Assembly: GCA_963169055.1 (NCBI GenBank)
Contig: CAUJFU010000312.1
Location: forward strand, 1-64,000
Reading direction: 5' to 3'
DNA length: 64,000 bases
Source of the DNA: Myxococcota bacterium
GTDB taxonomy: Bacteria > Myxococcota_C > UBA6777
Shown here: positions 27,546 to 35,638 of the stretch, piece after piece
How positions within the stretch are numbered: the stretch's first letter is position 1
Layout: each line of letters starts with the position of its first letter
Notes under the pieces: generated by a model
Database searches by the model: none
Seen by the model: only the letters and a program-made list of their open reading frames with translations
Told to the model about the DNA's origin: nothing
Program-made: the position numbers and the translations under genes

Positions 27546-29459
27546 ATGGCCAAGATCCGCAGCTTTTACCGATGTGGCGAATGCCAAGCCGAACACAGCA
27601 AATGGTTGGGTCGTTGCCCCACCTGCGGCGCATGGAACAGCATGAAAGAAGAAACCAACGATCCCCGCGCTATGGGTTCTTTCGGCTTTGGTGGGCAAGC
27701 CCGCAGCACCAAACGCCAAGCCACAGAAAATGCCCCGCTCAAAGTCAGCGAGATCGCCGCCCACACCTACGAACGCATCCCCCTTGCCATGCCCGAGATG
27801 AGCCGTGTCCTCGGAGGGGGCTTGGTTCCGGGTTCGCTGATCCTTGTAGGGGGCGATCCCGGGATCGGAAAATCAACCCTTCTCTCCCAAGTATCGGGCA
27901 TGATCGCAGATGCTGTCGGTTCTGTTCTCTATCTCTCAGGCGAAGAAAGCGTCTACCAAGTCAAAATGCGCGCAGAACGCCTTGGCGTCGGCGACAAAGA
28001 AGTCTATCTCCTCAGCGAAACCAATCTCGAACTGGCCATCGAGCACGTCAAAAGCCTCCAACCCAAGGCTCTGATCGTCGACTCCATCCAAACCGTCTAC
28101 CTCCCCTCCATCCCCTCTAGCGCAGGCAGCATCACCCAAGTCCGCGAATGTGCCGCCCGTCTCATGCAACTCGCCAAAGTCCGCAATATCCCCGTGATCA
28201 TGGTCGGACACGTCACCAAAGAAGGCTCGATCGCTGGCCCCCGTGTCCTCGAACACATCGTCGATACCGTCATCTATCTCGAAGGCGATCGTTTCCATTC
28301 TTTCCGTCTGTTGCGCGCACAAAAAAACCGCTTCGGCTCCACCAACGAAGTCGGTGTCTTCGAGATGCGCGAAGAAGGCATGATCGAAGTCCCCAACCCC
28401 AGCGCTAGTTTTCTTTCAGGACACCACGAAAACACCAGCGGGGCGGCCATCGCCGTCAATATGGAAGGCACACGCAGTATCCTTGTAGAACTCCAAGCCC
28501 TCGTCAGCCAAAGCGGGTTCAGTCAACCCCGCCGCACCGCCAACGGGATCGATCTCAACCGCCTCCACATGGTCCTCGCCGTCCTCGGAAAACGCGTCGG
28601 TATCCAGATGGACGACCAAGATATCTTCGTCAACGTCGTCGGTGGACTCCGCTTGCGCGAACCCGCCAACGACCTCGCTCTGGCCGCTGCCATCGCCTCC
28701 AGCTTTTTTGAGCGCGTCCTCCCCAGAGACCTCGCTCTCGTCGGAGAGATCGGCCTCGGCGGCGAAGTCCGCCCCGTATCCCAACTCGACAAACGCCTCA
28801 ACGAAGCCGCCAAACTCGGCTTTACGCGCTGCCTTGTACCTCTCTCTGCAACACCTCCCCCTCACGCCGAAGGCATCGAAGGAATCCCCGTCCGCACACT
28901 CACCGACGCGCTCCAGATCCTCTTTGAAGGCAACGAACACACCACTCCGTTGCGTTTCGCCACCGCCGCAAGCCCCGATGCTCCACAAACATCGCATCAC
29001 ACCCCCTCCGCCCCTCGAAAAAGCCGATACGCCGAGCGTTACCACAAACGCAAAGCACCACCAGAACAAGACCCCAACGCCCCTTACGAACAACCTCTCC
29101 CTCCTCTTGACGAAGACAGCCTCCAAGGTTGGAACGGACAGCCCTTCGCCGAAGATCCCGCCTATTGGCCGACTTCGCACCCAAAAGACGATGCACCCGC
29201 GTGGTTCGACGACCAAGCCTCTAACCCTCCGCCTTACCATCACCCCGATGAAGACGAAGCCTCCGCTTCTCCGCCCTATCACCACCACGACGAGCGCGAG
29301 GATCTCCGCTCCTCGGCCTCTCGCCCACGCACAACCCACTCCGACCGCAACGAAGCACCCCGCAGCACGCCCCACCGCACTCGCCGCCCTGCTTCCGCTT
29401 CTTCCTCCGCTCCCGCTGCCTCCCATACACCCGCCACCCGCAACGGCACAAAAAAATAA
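27546..29459 (+). CDS. radA: DNA repair protein RadA with a long disordered C-terminal tail
   Basis: A RecA-like branch-migration ATPase. The C4 zinc finger is Cys10, Cys13, Cys24 and Cys27; the Walker A is GDPGIGKST (103-111); the RadA-specific KNRFG motif lies near residue 260; the Lon-like C-domain follows. At 637 residues it is ~175 longer than typical RadA (about 450-460). The extra tail, from about residue 463, is rich in Pro, His, Asp, Glu and Arg, and looks disordered. The start ATG follows GGGAGA; the in-frame GTG/ATG region before it is not needed. Catalytic motifs are intact. Confidence 0.95.
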   Translation: MAKIRSFYRCGECQAEHSKWLGRCPTCGAWNSMKEETNDPRAMGSFGFGGQARSTKRQATENAPLKVSEIAAHTYERIPLAMPEMSRVLGGGLVPGSLILVGGDPGIGKSTLLSQVSGMIADAVGSVLYLSGEESVYQVKMRAERLGVGDKEVYLLSETNLELAIEHVKSLQPKALIVDSIQTVYLPSIPSSAGSITQVRECAARLMQLAKVRNIPVIMVGHVTKEGSIAGPRVLEHIVDTVIYLEGDRFHSFRLLRAQKNRFGSTNEVGVFEMREEGMIEVPNPSASFLSGHHENTSGAAIAVNMEGTRSILVELQALVSQSGFSQPRRTANGIDLNRLHMVLAVLGKRVGIQMDDQDIFVNVVGGLRLREPANDLALAAAIASSFFERVLPRDLALVGEIGLGGEVRPVSQLDKRLNEAAKLGFTRCLVPLSATPPPHAEGIEGIPVRTLTDALQILFEGNEHTTPLRFATAASPDAPQTSHHTPSAPRKSRYAERYHKRKAPPEQDPNAPYEQPLPPLDEDSLQGWNGQPFAEDPAYWPTSHPKDDAPAWFDDQASNPPPYHHPDEDEASASPPYHHHDEREDLRSSASRPRTTHSDRNEAPRSTPHRTRRPASASSSAPAASHTPATRNGTKK

Positions 29460-29491
29460 CCCCGCTGTGATAACACAAACCTTTCGCATCT

Positions 29492-29624
29492 GGTTTGCTC
29501 TTGTGGGGCTTTGCCCCACGCCCCACAAGGGAGCGCAGCTCCCTTGACCCCTTGTTGGCGGAACAAACAGAGGTTTTTCACACCAATAACGGCTCCGCTT
29601 GGGCTATTGCGAACACGGCTTTTT
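29492..29624 (-). repeat. Family 1 structured repeat, copy b
   Basis: An inverted-orientation copy directly after radA. It contains GTGGGGCTTTGCCCCAC and AAGGGAGCGCAGCTCCCTT hairpins and ends in GCGAACACGGCTTTTT, which would act like a terminator T-tract for rightward transcription. Confidence 0.85.
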
Positions 29625-29636
29625 GATACTTTTGGC

Positions 29637-29666
29637 TTGAAACAGCACTTCGGACTGGCGTATTCT
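29637..29666 (+). promoter_or_regulatory. Possible sigma-70 promoter of the secreted triple-repeat gene
   Basis: TTGAAA (29637-29642), an 18-bp spacer and TATTCT (29661-29666), just outside repeat copy b and about 180 bp before the start codon. The rest of the 390-bp gap (29460-29849) shows no gene. Confidence 0.35.
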
Positions 29667-29849
29667 CCTTCTGCGTTGGGGGTTTTCATTTCGGCAACCC
29701 TCGCCCGCGACAGATTGAAACGGTCTGATCACACGAACCGGTGGGACTGGTGACGATAGGAAAGCCGCAGCATCCGCGATATTCAAATCTCCGCCTGTCC
29801 TCCTTATTCTATCGGTCGCCACGATCAGCTTTCGACGGAAAGAGACAAA

Positions 29850-30692
29850 ATGAGAATTCTTTTATTGATCAGCTTGTTATCGATGTTTTCGATGCCGGCA
29901 CAAGCAGCCAGCGTCAAGATCAAAAATTGCGGAGCCAGAGAGATGTCCGCCATCGTGTACAACCACAACGACAAAGTATACATGATCGGAAGCGACGGAA
30001 AAACCATCCTGCCCGGCCAAACGCACCAACTCAACTGCAAAGGTGCAACCTGCCACGTCAAAATCGACGGCCATCTCTCAAAAAACATCCCAAGCGGAGA
30101 ATATCACATCAGGCATGACCTCCGATCCACCCGCCCTGAACTAGTGAGAGGCTTTTCTTGTCATGTGTCCGCAAAATCAACGATCCGAATCGTCAATTGT
30201 AGCACAAAGTCCGTTCATATCGCTGTGTTTAACCAATTGGATCTCATCCGCACGATCCCCATCACACAACAAACCCTTACGTCCAAGGCCCAACACACCT
30301 ATTTTTGCCACGGAGAGGCTTGTTGGGTCAAGCTTGCTGGCAAGCTTCTTTCAGAAGCAAAACATGGCAGCCTCTATCTGGTTTGGCCGAACACAACAAG
30401 CACACCGCAATTGATCAAAGCCATTCGATGCCCAGAACCTCTTCCCCAACCCACCATCGTCAACGTCAAAAACTGCACGATCCCACCCATCTTCGTTTTC
30501 TATAAAAAATTCAACGGATCCGAAATACAACAAAAAATCGGGTACAACAAAACCGTCCAGTTCAAATGCCTAAGCAAAACCTGCTACCTTCGCGGTCCGT
30601 TTGGAACGCGCAGCAGCGTCCAAGCAGGCAATTACCGCGTCTACAAAAACGGAGCAACCACCGAATTTGGGCCAGATGCCCCCTGTCGATAA
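29850..30692 (+). CDS. Secreted protein with three tandem Cys-containing repeats
   Basis: A 280-residue protein with a signal peptide (MRILLLISLLSMFSMPAQA-A). The mature part is three diverged ~80-residue repeats. Each opens with a V-x-(I/V)-x-N-C strand (VKIKNCGAR, IRIVNCSTK, VNVKNCTIP), continues with a strand ending in a second Cys followed by x-x-x-x-C-(H/W/Y) (LNCKGATCHVKI, FCHGEACWVKL, FKCLSKTCYLR), and closes with an aromatic G-x-Y-x-(I/L/V) strand. The pattern suggests three small disulfide-bonded beta domains. AAGAGA precedes the ATG. Codons are more A/T-rich than in neighbours. No known family is recognised. Confidence 0.65.
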   Translation: MRILLLISLLSMFSMPAQAASVKIKNCGAREMSAIVYNHNDKVYMIGSDGKTILPGQTHQLNCKGATCHVKIDGHLSKNIPSGEYHIRHDLRSTRPELVRGFSCHVSAKSTIRIVNCSTKSVHIAVFNQLDLIRTIPITQQTLTSKAQHTYFCHGEACWVKLAGKLLSEAKHGSLYLVWPNTTSTPQLIKAIRCPEPLPQPTIVNVKNCTIPPIFVFYKKFNGSEIQQKIGYNKTVQFKCLSKTCYLRGPFGTRSSVQAGNYRVYKNGATTEFGPDAPCR

Positions 30693-30760
30693 ACAATTCT
30701 TCGGATGCAATGGTGTGCGCCTTCTGCGTGAACCCAATTTTTTTGAGATCGCAAGACTTC

Positions 30761-30840
30761 GCCCATCTATCCGCCTTTTGACAACACGCAAACAACACCT
30801 TGCCCATCTATCCGCCTTTTGACAACACGCAAACAACACC
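30761..30840. repeat. 39-bp direct duplication (41-bp period)
   Basis: The block beginning GCCCATCTATCCGCCTTTTG is present at 30761-30799 and again at 30802-30840, in the gap between convergent genes. Confidence 0.85.
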
Positions 30841-30868
30841 AACAGACGTCCTACAAAAAGCGAACCCC

Positions 30869-31177
30869 TCAGCCTTTTTCTTGCCAAGCAGCGGCGTGGT
30901 ACAAGATCGAATACACACCCGCAAGCATCTTTTCACGCGCCGAAGCATTGGCGGTGTGGATGACGATCTTCGGAGGCCGAAAGCCCCGCACGATCACAGC
31001 TTCTTCGATCCATAACACCACATCGTAGCCCGTTCCTCTCGTATCATCGCCAAGATCGTGATCAAGGCTGATCTCTTCAACAGCACCGCTCTCCAACAAC
31101 GTGATCGCTTGATCAGGCCAATACACACGCACCCATCCCTCGGGCGTGGGGCGCTCATCATCCAAATAAACCCGCAT
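30869..31177 (-). CDS. Cyclic-phosphate processing receiver-domain protein (cREC)
   Basis: A 102-residue stand-alone domain. MRVYLDDERPTPEGW, the acidic SLDHDLGDD (38-45), GTGYDVVLWIEE and the HTANASA strand match the cREC-REC family, a receiver-like fold predicted from comparative genomics to process cyclic phosphates. Length fits the single domain. The start ATG is at 31177 with GGAGG upstream. The start region is tandemly duplicated (next entry), giving upstream decoy starts that go out of frame or end early. It is divergent from the SET gene. Confidence 0.8.
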   Translation of the reverse strand: MRVYLDDERPTPEGWVRVYWPDQAITLLESGAVEEISLDHDLGDDTRGTGYDVVLWIEEAVIVRGFRPPKIVIHTANASAREKMLAGVYSILYHAAAWQEKG

Positions 31178-31241
31178 ATCCGCCTCCGACTTCATCCAAA
31201 TAAACCCGCATATCCGCCTCCAACTTCATCCAAATAAACCC
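31159..31241 (-). repeat. 34-bp tandem duplication of the cREC translation start
   Basis: Two full units (31159-31192, 31193-31226) and 15 bp of a third. Each full unit holds GGAGG and an ATG reading into GGGTTTATTTGGATGA. Since 34 is not a multiple of three, the extra starts are in other frames. Confidence 0.85.
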
Positions 31242-31256
31242 AAGCCACGCAACAAA

Positions 31257-31386
31257 CAAAACCCCCGCGTTCGCGCTGCTTCTCGCGGCAGAGTCGCCTG
31301 TGTAAAAAAACCTCTGTGTACCCCGCCAATACGGGGTCAAGGGGCGACAGTCCCTTGCGGGGCGTGGGGTGGCACCCCACAAAGAC
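31257..31386 (+). repeat. Family 1 structured repeat, copy c
   Basis: A copy in the gap between the divergent cREC and SET genes. It shares the T-A variant hairpin GTGGGGTGGCACCCCAC with copy a and leads straight into a 14-bp tandem array. Confidence 0.85.
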
Positions 31387-31465
31387 CAACCCACAAAAAC
31401 CAGCCCACAAAAGCCAGCCCACAAAGACCAACCCACAAAAGCTAACCCACAAAAGCTAACCCACG
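31376..31465. repeat. 14-bp tandem repeat, six units plus a partial
   Basis: Units CCCACAAAGACCAA, CCCACAAAAACCAG, CCCACAAAAGCCAG and CCCACAAAAGCTAA run from 31376 to 31459. The array starts in the CCCAC of the family 1 hairpin, as if the end of the element had been amplified. The rest of 31178-31553 holds no gene. Confidence 0.85.
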
Positions 31466-31553
31466 CCTCCTTGCGTTCGGCACGCCCTTTCAAGCATGTT
31501 GTAGAGGCTATTCCAGCCAAGCCGATCACCACACCCACGCGGAGAACTGGCCG

Positions 31554-32573
31554 ATGACCAGAGACAAAGCCCACACGCCCGAACCTTCGGCAGATGCACC
31601 GACTCCAACAACCGAGCCCCCCCACGCTCAAGAAAACACAGAAGCCGCCGCATCCGAGACACCGCCCACTCAAGACCCGCAAGAACCCAAACCACCGCCA
31701 TTTCCAGAACACCTCCGCCTTGAAGTCGAAGATTTCGCCCGAAAAACAGATGCTTTTGTCAAATCTCTTGAGCCACTTCTCGCACCTTATCGCGGCCTAC
31801 TCGAAGCGATGAAACAAGAAAGAAAACGATACAACGCATGGCTTGAAGCCCACCCTCAGCGTGTCGTCTCTTACCAAGATATCGGAACCTACGCCGCTTG
31901 CCAATACATGCCCAACGTGGAGATCCGCGACACCCCCGAGATGGGGCGCGGCGTCTTTACCACCGCACCGCTCAAACAAGGCGACCTGTTTCTTGCCGAA
32001 GAAGCCATTGTTTTCGCCCCCCAAGAAGACGACCCGCTGATCGTCTCGCTGCTTGGGATGTTTGCCAACCCTTGGGCCCTCGCCAAAGAGCTCATCCAAA
32101 TAGACCCCGAACGCCAAGCTCTCGCCGCCCAATTGTACAACGCACACACCGACAAGTCCGCGCACCTCCTACAGCAACTCGCGCAAATCCAAGCGGCCTC
32201 GCCACACACCTTTCCAAACGCCGCGCCCGAAACCTTGGTCCGCTGGATCGAAACCGCACAAAGCAACGCCTTTTGCTTTCAAGTGCGCCAACGCAAACGT
32301 GTTGGGATGTACATCTTGGCGGCCATGCTCAACCATAGCTGCGCACCCAACGCCAGCTTTTCCTTTGAAGGCACCACCATCGTCATGCACGCCCAAAAAG
32401 ACGTCCCTGCAGGCGAGCAACTCTTTTCTTCTTACCTCGGCGGGCGCAACCTCTCTGTCGAACGCCGCCAACAAATGCTTCAAGAACGCTTTCATTTCAC
32501 CTGTCGCTGCCCGACTTGTACGACCGAATCCGCCTCCACCCCAACCGAAGCGCCCACTCCCACAACCCCCTAA
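31554..32573 (+). CDS. SMYD-like SET-domain protein (putative lysine methyltransferase)
   Basis: A 339-residue protein with a Pro/Thr-rich N-terminus (1-50), a helical region, then a split SET domain. The N-SET strand is EIRDTPEMGRGVFTTAPLKQ (123-142). A helical insert replaces the MYND finger of animal SMYDs. The SAM/active-site motifs NAFCF (238-242) and NHSCAPNA (260-267) follow, with catalytic-type Tyr294 in SSYL, and a post-SET Cys cluster, TCRCPTC (Cys317, 319, 322). All core residues are present, so activity is likely. Known for the family: mono- to trimethylation of protein lysines. GGAGA precedes the start. It is flanked by family 1 repeats on both sides. The substrate is unknown. 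Confidence 0.85.
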   Translation: MTRDKAHTPEPSADAPTPTTEPPHAQENTEAAASETPPTQDPQEPKPPPFPEHLRLEVEDFARKTDAFVKSLEPLLAPYRGLLEAMKQERKRYNAWLEAHPQRVVSYQDIGTYAACQYMPNVEIRDTPEMGRGVFTTAPLKQGDLFLAEEAIVFAPQEDDPLIVSLLGMFANPWALAKELIQIDPERQALAAQLYNAHTDKSAHLLQQLAQIQAASPHTFPNAAPETLVRWIETAQSNAFCFQVRQRKRVGMYILAAMLNHSCAPNASFSFEGTTIVMHAQKDVPAGEQLFSSYLGGRNLSVERRQQMLQERFHFTCRCPTCTTESASTPTEAPTPTTP

Positions 32574-32603
32574 ACGCTATCCTTTGAGAGAGACGTTGCT
32601 TGT

Positions 32604-32739
32604 TGGGTTTGTTTTTGTGGGGCTTTGCCCCACGCCCCACAAGGGAGCTTTGCCCCCTTGACCCCGTGTTAGCGAAGAGATCATCGTTTTTCAAACAGGC
32701 GATTCTGTCGATTGAAGCACCGCGAACACGGCTTTTTTT
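32604..32739 (-). repeat. Family 1 structured repeat, copy d
   Basis: An inverted copy after the SET gene, with GTGGGGCTTTGCCCCAC and AGGGAGCTTTGCCCCCTT, ending in GCGAACACGGCTTTTTTT. Confidence 0.87.
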
Positions 32740-32748
32740 GAGAAACCG

Positions 32749-32812
32749 CGTCACTTCAGCGCAGCTTGGATGTGCAAGAGCGTCACTTCGGCGAGTGATT
32801 GGATGTGCTTGC
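32749..32812. repeat. 32-bp imperfect tandem duplication
   Basis: CGTCACTTCAGCGCAGCTTG (32749) recurs as CGTCACTTCGGCGAGTGATT (32781), each followed by GGATGTGC, between the family 1 and family 2 copies. Confidence 0.6.
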
Positions 32813-32845
32813 ACCTTTTGCAAGATTGCACTACGCTGATACGAA

Positions 32846-32968
32846 ATCCGCCCATGGTGTGCGCCAACATGGTGGGGCTGCCCCCTGTGGCTGCCCAACA
32901 ACAGGGCGTCTACAGCGGATCACACCTACCCTTCGTGTACACTTCTCTCGGATATCGGATGATGCCTT
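32846..32968 (+). repeat. Family 2 palindromic repeat, copy 1
   Basis: A ~120-bp element with the core GGGGCTGCCCCCTGTGGCTG and CAACAGGGCGTCTAC, and matching flanks (CCATGGTGTG before, CTTCGTGTACACTTCTCTCG after). It lies 106 bp downstream of family 1 copy d, upstream of the ACBP gene. Confidence 0.75.
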
Positions 32969-33016
32969 CTGTACGATGGCATACCCGCCGCCACAAACCA
33001 CCAAGGAGAGCCGATC

Positions 33017-33289
33017 ATGAGCGATCTCAAAGCCCGCTTCGATGCCACAGTTCAATACGTTCGCACCGCTGAAGGCAGTTTCCAACCCTCCAACGACCTC
33101 AAACTCCAGATGTATGCGCTGTTTAAACAAGCCACCGAAGGCGACGTCAGTGGAAAACGCCCCGGGATGCTCGATCTCGTCGGCAAAGCCAAATATGACG
33201 CATGGGCCAAGATCAAAGGCACCTCCAAAGAAAACGCCATGCAACAATACATCGACACCGTCGAGTCCCTCAAATCCCGCAACCGCTAG
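33017..33289 (+). CDS. Acyl-CoA-binding protein
   Basis: A 90-residue ACBP, the normal length. The conserved ligand-site block YALFKQATEGDVSG (33-46) is followed by KRPGMLDLVGKAKYDAWAKI, with Tyr33, Lys37, Lys59 and Trp63 at family positions. Role: binding long-chain acyl-CoA esters in the cytoplasm. AAGGAGAG precedes the ATG. ACBP is mostly eukaryotic but is known in some bacteria, including myxobacteria. Confidence 0.93.
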   Translation: MSDLKARFDATVQYVRTAEGSFQPSNDLKLQMYALFKQATEGDVSGKRPGMLDLVGKAKYDAWAKIKGTSKENAMQQYIDTVESLKSRNR

Positions 33290-33314
33290 ATCCACGCACG
33301 AGCCACGCAGCTTT

Positions 33315-33444
33315 CAAAAAACCCCGTATCCACAGCCTTTCAAGCGGCAGTGTTGTTGGTTTGAAAAACTCTGCTCACCCCACCAAGGCGGGGACAAGGA
33401 GGCCACAACCCCTTGCGGAGCGTTGCCCCACACGACACAAAAAC
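33315..33444 (+). repeat. Family 1 structured repeat, copy e (diverged)
   Basis: A degraded copy after the ACBP gene. The mid-element TTCAAGCGGCAGTG and TTTGAAAAACTCTG, and CAAGGCGGGGACAAG are recognisable, but the terminal hairpin is damaged. Confidence 0.65.
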
Positions 33445-33469
33445 AAGCAATATCGGTCTGATCAGAGGT

Positions 33470-34126
33470 TTAATGAAAAAGATTGCGGAGTGTTGGGGGG
33501 AGGATCAGGGGGCAAGGGCCGTCGCTTTGGAGATAGCGGCGCAGGCTTGGGAGATCGTCGATATCATCGAGGGGCGAGATGGTGGCGTAGGAGATCTTTT
33601 GTAGAGTGAGGCATTTCTTGGTTTGCAGCCATGTTTGGGGCGAAGACCACGGAATCCCCGAAAAGATCGGATGTGCCTGCGACTGCTGCCCCACAAGATA
33701 ATAACCCCCATCCCCAGAAGGCCCAAAGACGACATCGCAACTCGCAAAGCGCCGCAACGCATCAAGAAGATGTTGTTGCGTGAGATACGGACAATCGCTT
33801 CCAATCAACAAGACTTTTTCGTCACCTAGCGCAAAGCGTTCACGGAAGGCCCGATCCATGCGTTCTCCGAGATCATCGCCTTCTTGTATCCCGATCGATA
33901 GGGATGGATCGATGTGCAGCAAAGCGGCCCCGAATTCTTGGTCTTCTTTGGGGAGGTACAAGACGCGCTGTGCGGCTTGGAGGGAAGCAGTACGCAGGGT
34001 GTAGGCGAGTAATTGTGCGTAGACATCGGCAGCTTCAGCCATCCCGACCACCTGACCGAGACGTGTTTTGACATGCCCTTCTTTCGGTGCGCGGCCAAAG
34101 ATCAGGATCGAGGTGGAGGATGACAT
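33470..34126 (-). CDS. TIGR04282-type glycosyltransferase/nucleotidyltransferase-fold protein
   Basis: A 218-residue GT-A-like protein. The N-terminal ILIFGRAPKEGHVKTRLG, the middle LLIGSDCPYLTQQHL and VVFGPSGDGGYYLVG are hallmarks of the TIGR04282 family (often called DUF2064). The family is predicted to use sugar nucleotides, but its reaction is not established. The ATG at 34126 follows GAGGGGG; a GTG one codon earlier is an alternative. It sits 37 bp after pntB's stop on the same strand, so it may be read through from the pnt operon. Confidence 0.82.
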   Translation of the reverse strand: MSSSTSILIFGRAPKEGHVKTRLGQVVGMAEAADVYAQLLAYTLRTASLQAAQRVLYLPKEDQEFGAALLHIDPSLSIGIQEGDDLGERMDRAFRERFALGDEKVLLIGSDCPYLTQQHLLDALRRFASCDVVFGPSGDGGYYLVGQQSQAHPIFSGIPWSSPQTWLQTKKCLTLQKISYATISPLDDIDDLPSLRRYLQSDGPCPLILPPTLRNLFH

Positions 34127-34162
34127 CACGACCCCCTCTAAACAGGGTTGGAGCTTGGGCGT

Positions 34163-35605
34163 TTAAGCGTTGCTTTTGAGTTCGCGTACGGTGTCTTCGA
34201 TGCCTTTGCGTGCGTCTGCAAAGAACATCAACGCATTGTCAGCTTCAAACAGCGGGTTGGGGATGCCCGCATATCCGGGCGAAAGGCTGCGTTTGACGAT
34301 CACCACAACACGCGATTCGTGGGTACGCAAGATCGGCATACCGTAGATCGGGCTGTCTTTTTTGTCCAATGCTTCGGGGTTGACGACATCGTTGGCCCCG
34401 ATCACGATCGAGATATCAGTATTGGAGAATTCGTTGTTGATATCGTCCATCTCGAAGAGTTCATCGTACGGCACATCGGCTTCTGCAAGCAAGACGTTCA
34501 TGTGACCGGGCATTCGCCCAGCGACGGGATGGATGGCATATTTCACCGAAGCTCCGCGCTTTTTGAGGATATCCGCGAGTTCTCGTACGGTGTGTTGGGC
34601 TTGAGCCACAGCCATCCCATAGCCCGGCACGATCACCACGCGCTCGACAGCCTCCAGCATCTGCGCGAGTTCTTCAGCATCCGTACTTTTGATCTTGGTG
34701 TAGGCTTGCTTTTTGGCCTCTCCGCCGCTCGCCTCTTCCATCCCAAAGCCGCCGACCAAGACGTTCAACAAAGAGCGATTCATCGCCTTGCACATGATCA
34801 TCGTCAAGATGATCCCCGACGCACCCACCAACGAACCGCTGATGATCAACAGATTGTTGCCGATCACAAAGCCCGTCATCGACGCAGCAAGACCCGAATA
34901 CGAGTTGAGCAGCGAGATCACCACCGGCATATCCGCCCCGCCGATCGGGATCACCAACAGCACGCCAAGCGCCAAACACAACAATGAAACCAAGATCAGC
35001 AGCAACAATAGCCCCCAACGTGCGCTGATCTGGAAACAAGCAAGATACGAAAACAACAGCGTCGCCGCGATCACACCGCCCGAGATCAAGTGCCGATGAG
35101 GCAGCAAGATCGGCTTTTCAGGCATCCACTTCGCGCCTTGCAACTTGCCGAATGCCACAAAAGACCCTGTGACGGTCACACCACCGATCAAGATCGACAA
35201 AACGACCGACACTGCGCCATCGGAGCCCAGCACGGCCGCAGCCGTTTTCGCTTGGCCCATCTCGATCATCTTCTCGTAAAAATACGAAAGCGCCACCAAC
35301 AACGACGATAGACCGCCCAAGCCATTCAGCAACGCCACCATCTCTGGCATCGCCGTAGCTTGAACAGTCATCCCAAGCCACGCCCCCAACGCCGCCCCAA
35401 TGATCAAACCTGTCATGATCAGCCGTGGATCGAACGATTCGGGGTACAAGATCGCCAACTCCACCAACGCAGCCACGATCGCGATCACCATCGCCACCAT
35501 CGCCAAAAAGTTCCCTTGGCGCGCCGTTCGTACCGCCGCAAGTCGCTTAATCCCAAAAATAAACAGCACCGATGCCAACATATAGGCAAGGTGAACCCAT
35601 GTCAT
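34163..35605 (-). CDS. pntB: NAD(P) transhydrogenase subunit beta
   Basis: The membrane and NADP(H)-binding subunit of the proton-translocating transhydrogenase, which uses proton motive force to reduce NADP+ with NADH. About 480 residues with a long series of transmembrane helices, then the dIII domain with VIVPGYGMAVAQAQH, HPVAGRMPGHMNVLLAEADV and GANDVVNPEA, all characteristic. GGAGG is followed by TTG-ATG-ATG; the second ATG (35605) has the best spacing. Third gene of a three-gene operon. Confidence 0.96.
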   Translation of the reverse strand: MTWVHLAYMLASVLFIFGIKRLAAVRTARQGNFLAMVAMVIAIVAALVELAILYPESFDPRLIMTGLIIGAALGAWLGMTVQATAMPEMVALLNGLGGLSSLLVALSYFYEKMIEMGQAKTAAAVLGSDGAVSVVLSILIGGVTVTGSFVAFGKLQGAKWMPEKPILLPHRHLISGGVIAATLLFSYLACFQISARWGLLLLLILVSLLCLALGVLLVIPIGGADMPVVISLLNSYSGLAASMTGFVIGNNLLIISGSLVGASGIILTMIMCKAMNRSLLNVLVGGFGMEEASGGEAKKQAYTKIKSTDAEELAQMLEAVERVVIVPGYGMAVAQAQHTVRELADILKKRGASVKYAIHPVAGRMPGHMNVLLAEADVPYDELFEMDDINNEFSNTDISIVIGANDVVNPEALDKKDSPIYGMPILRTHESRVVVIVKRSLSPGYAGIPNPLFEADNALMFFADARKGIEDTVRELKSNA

Positions 35606-35638
35606 CATCAACCTCCAGATCGCCTGTGGCGTCGCACG

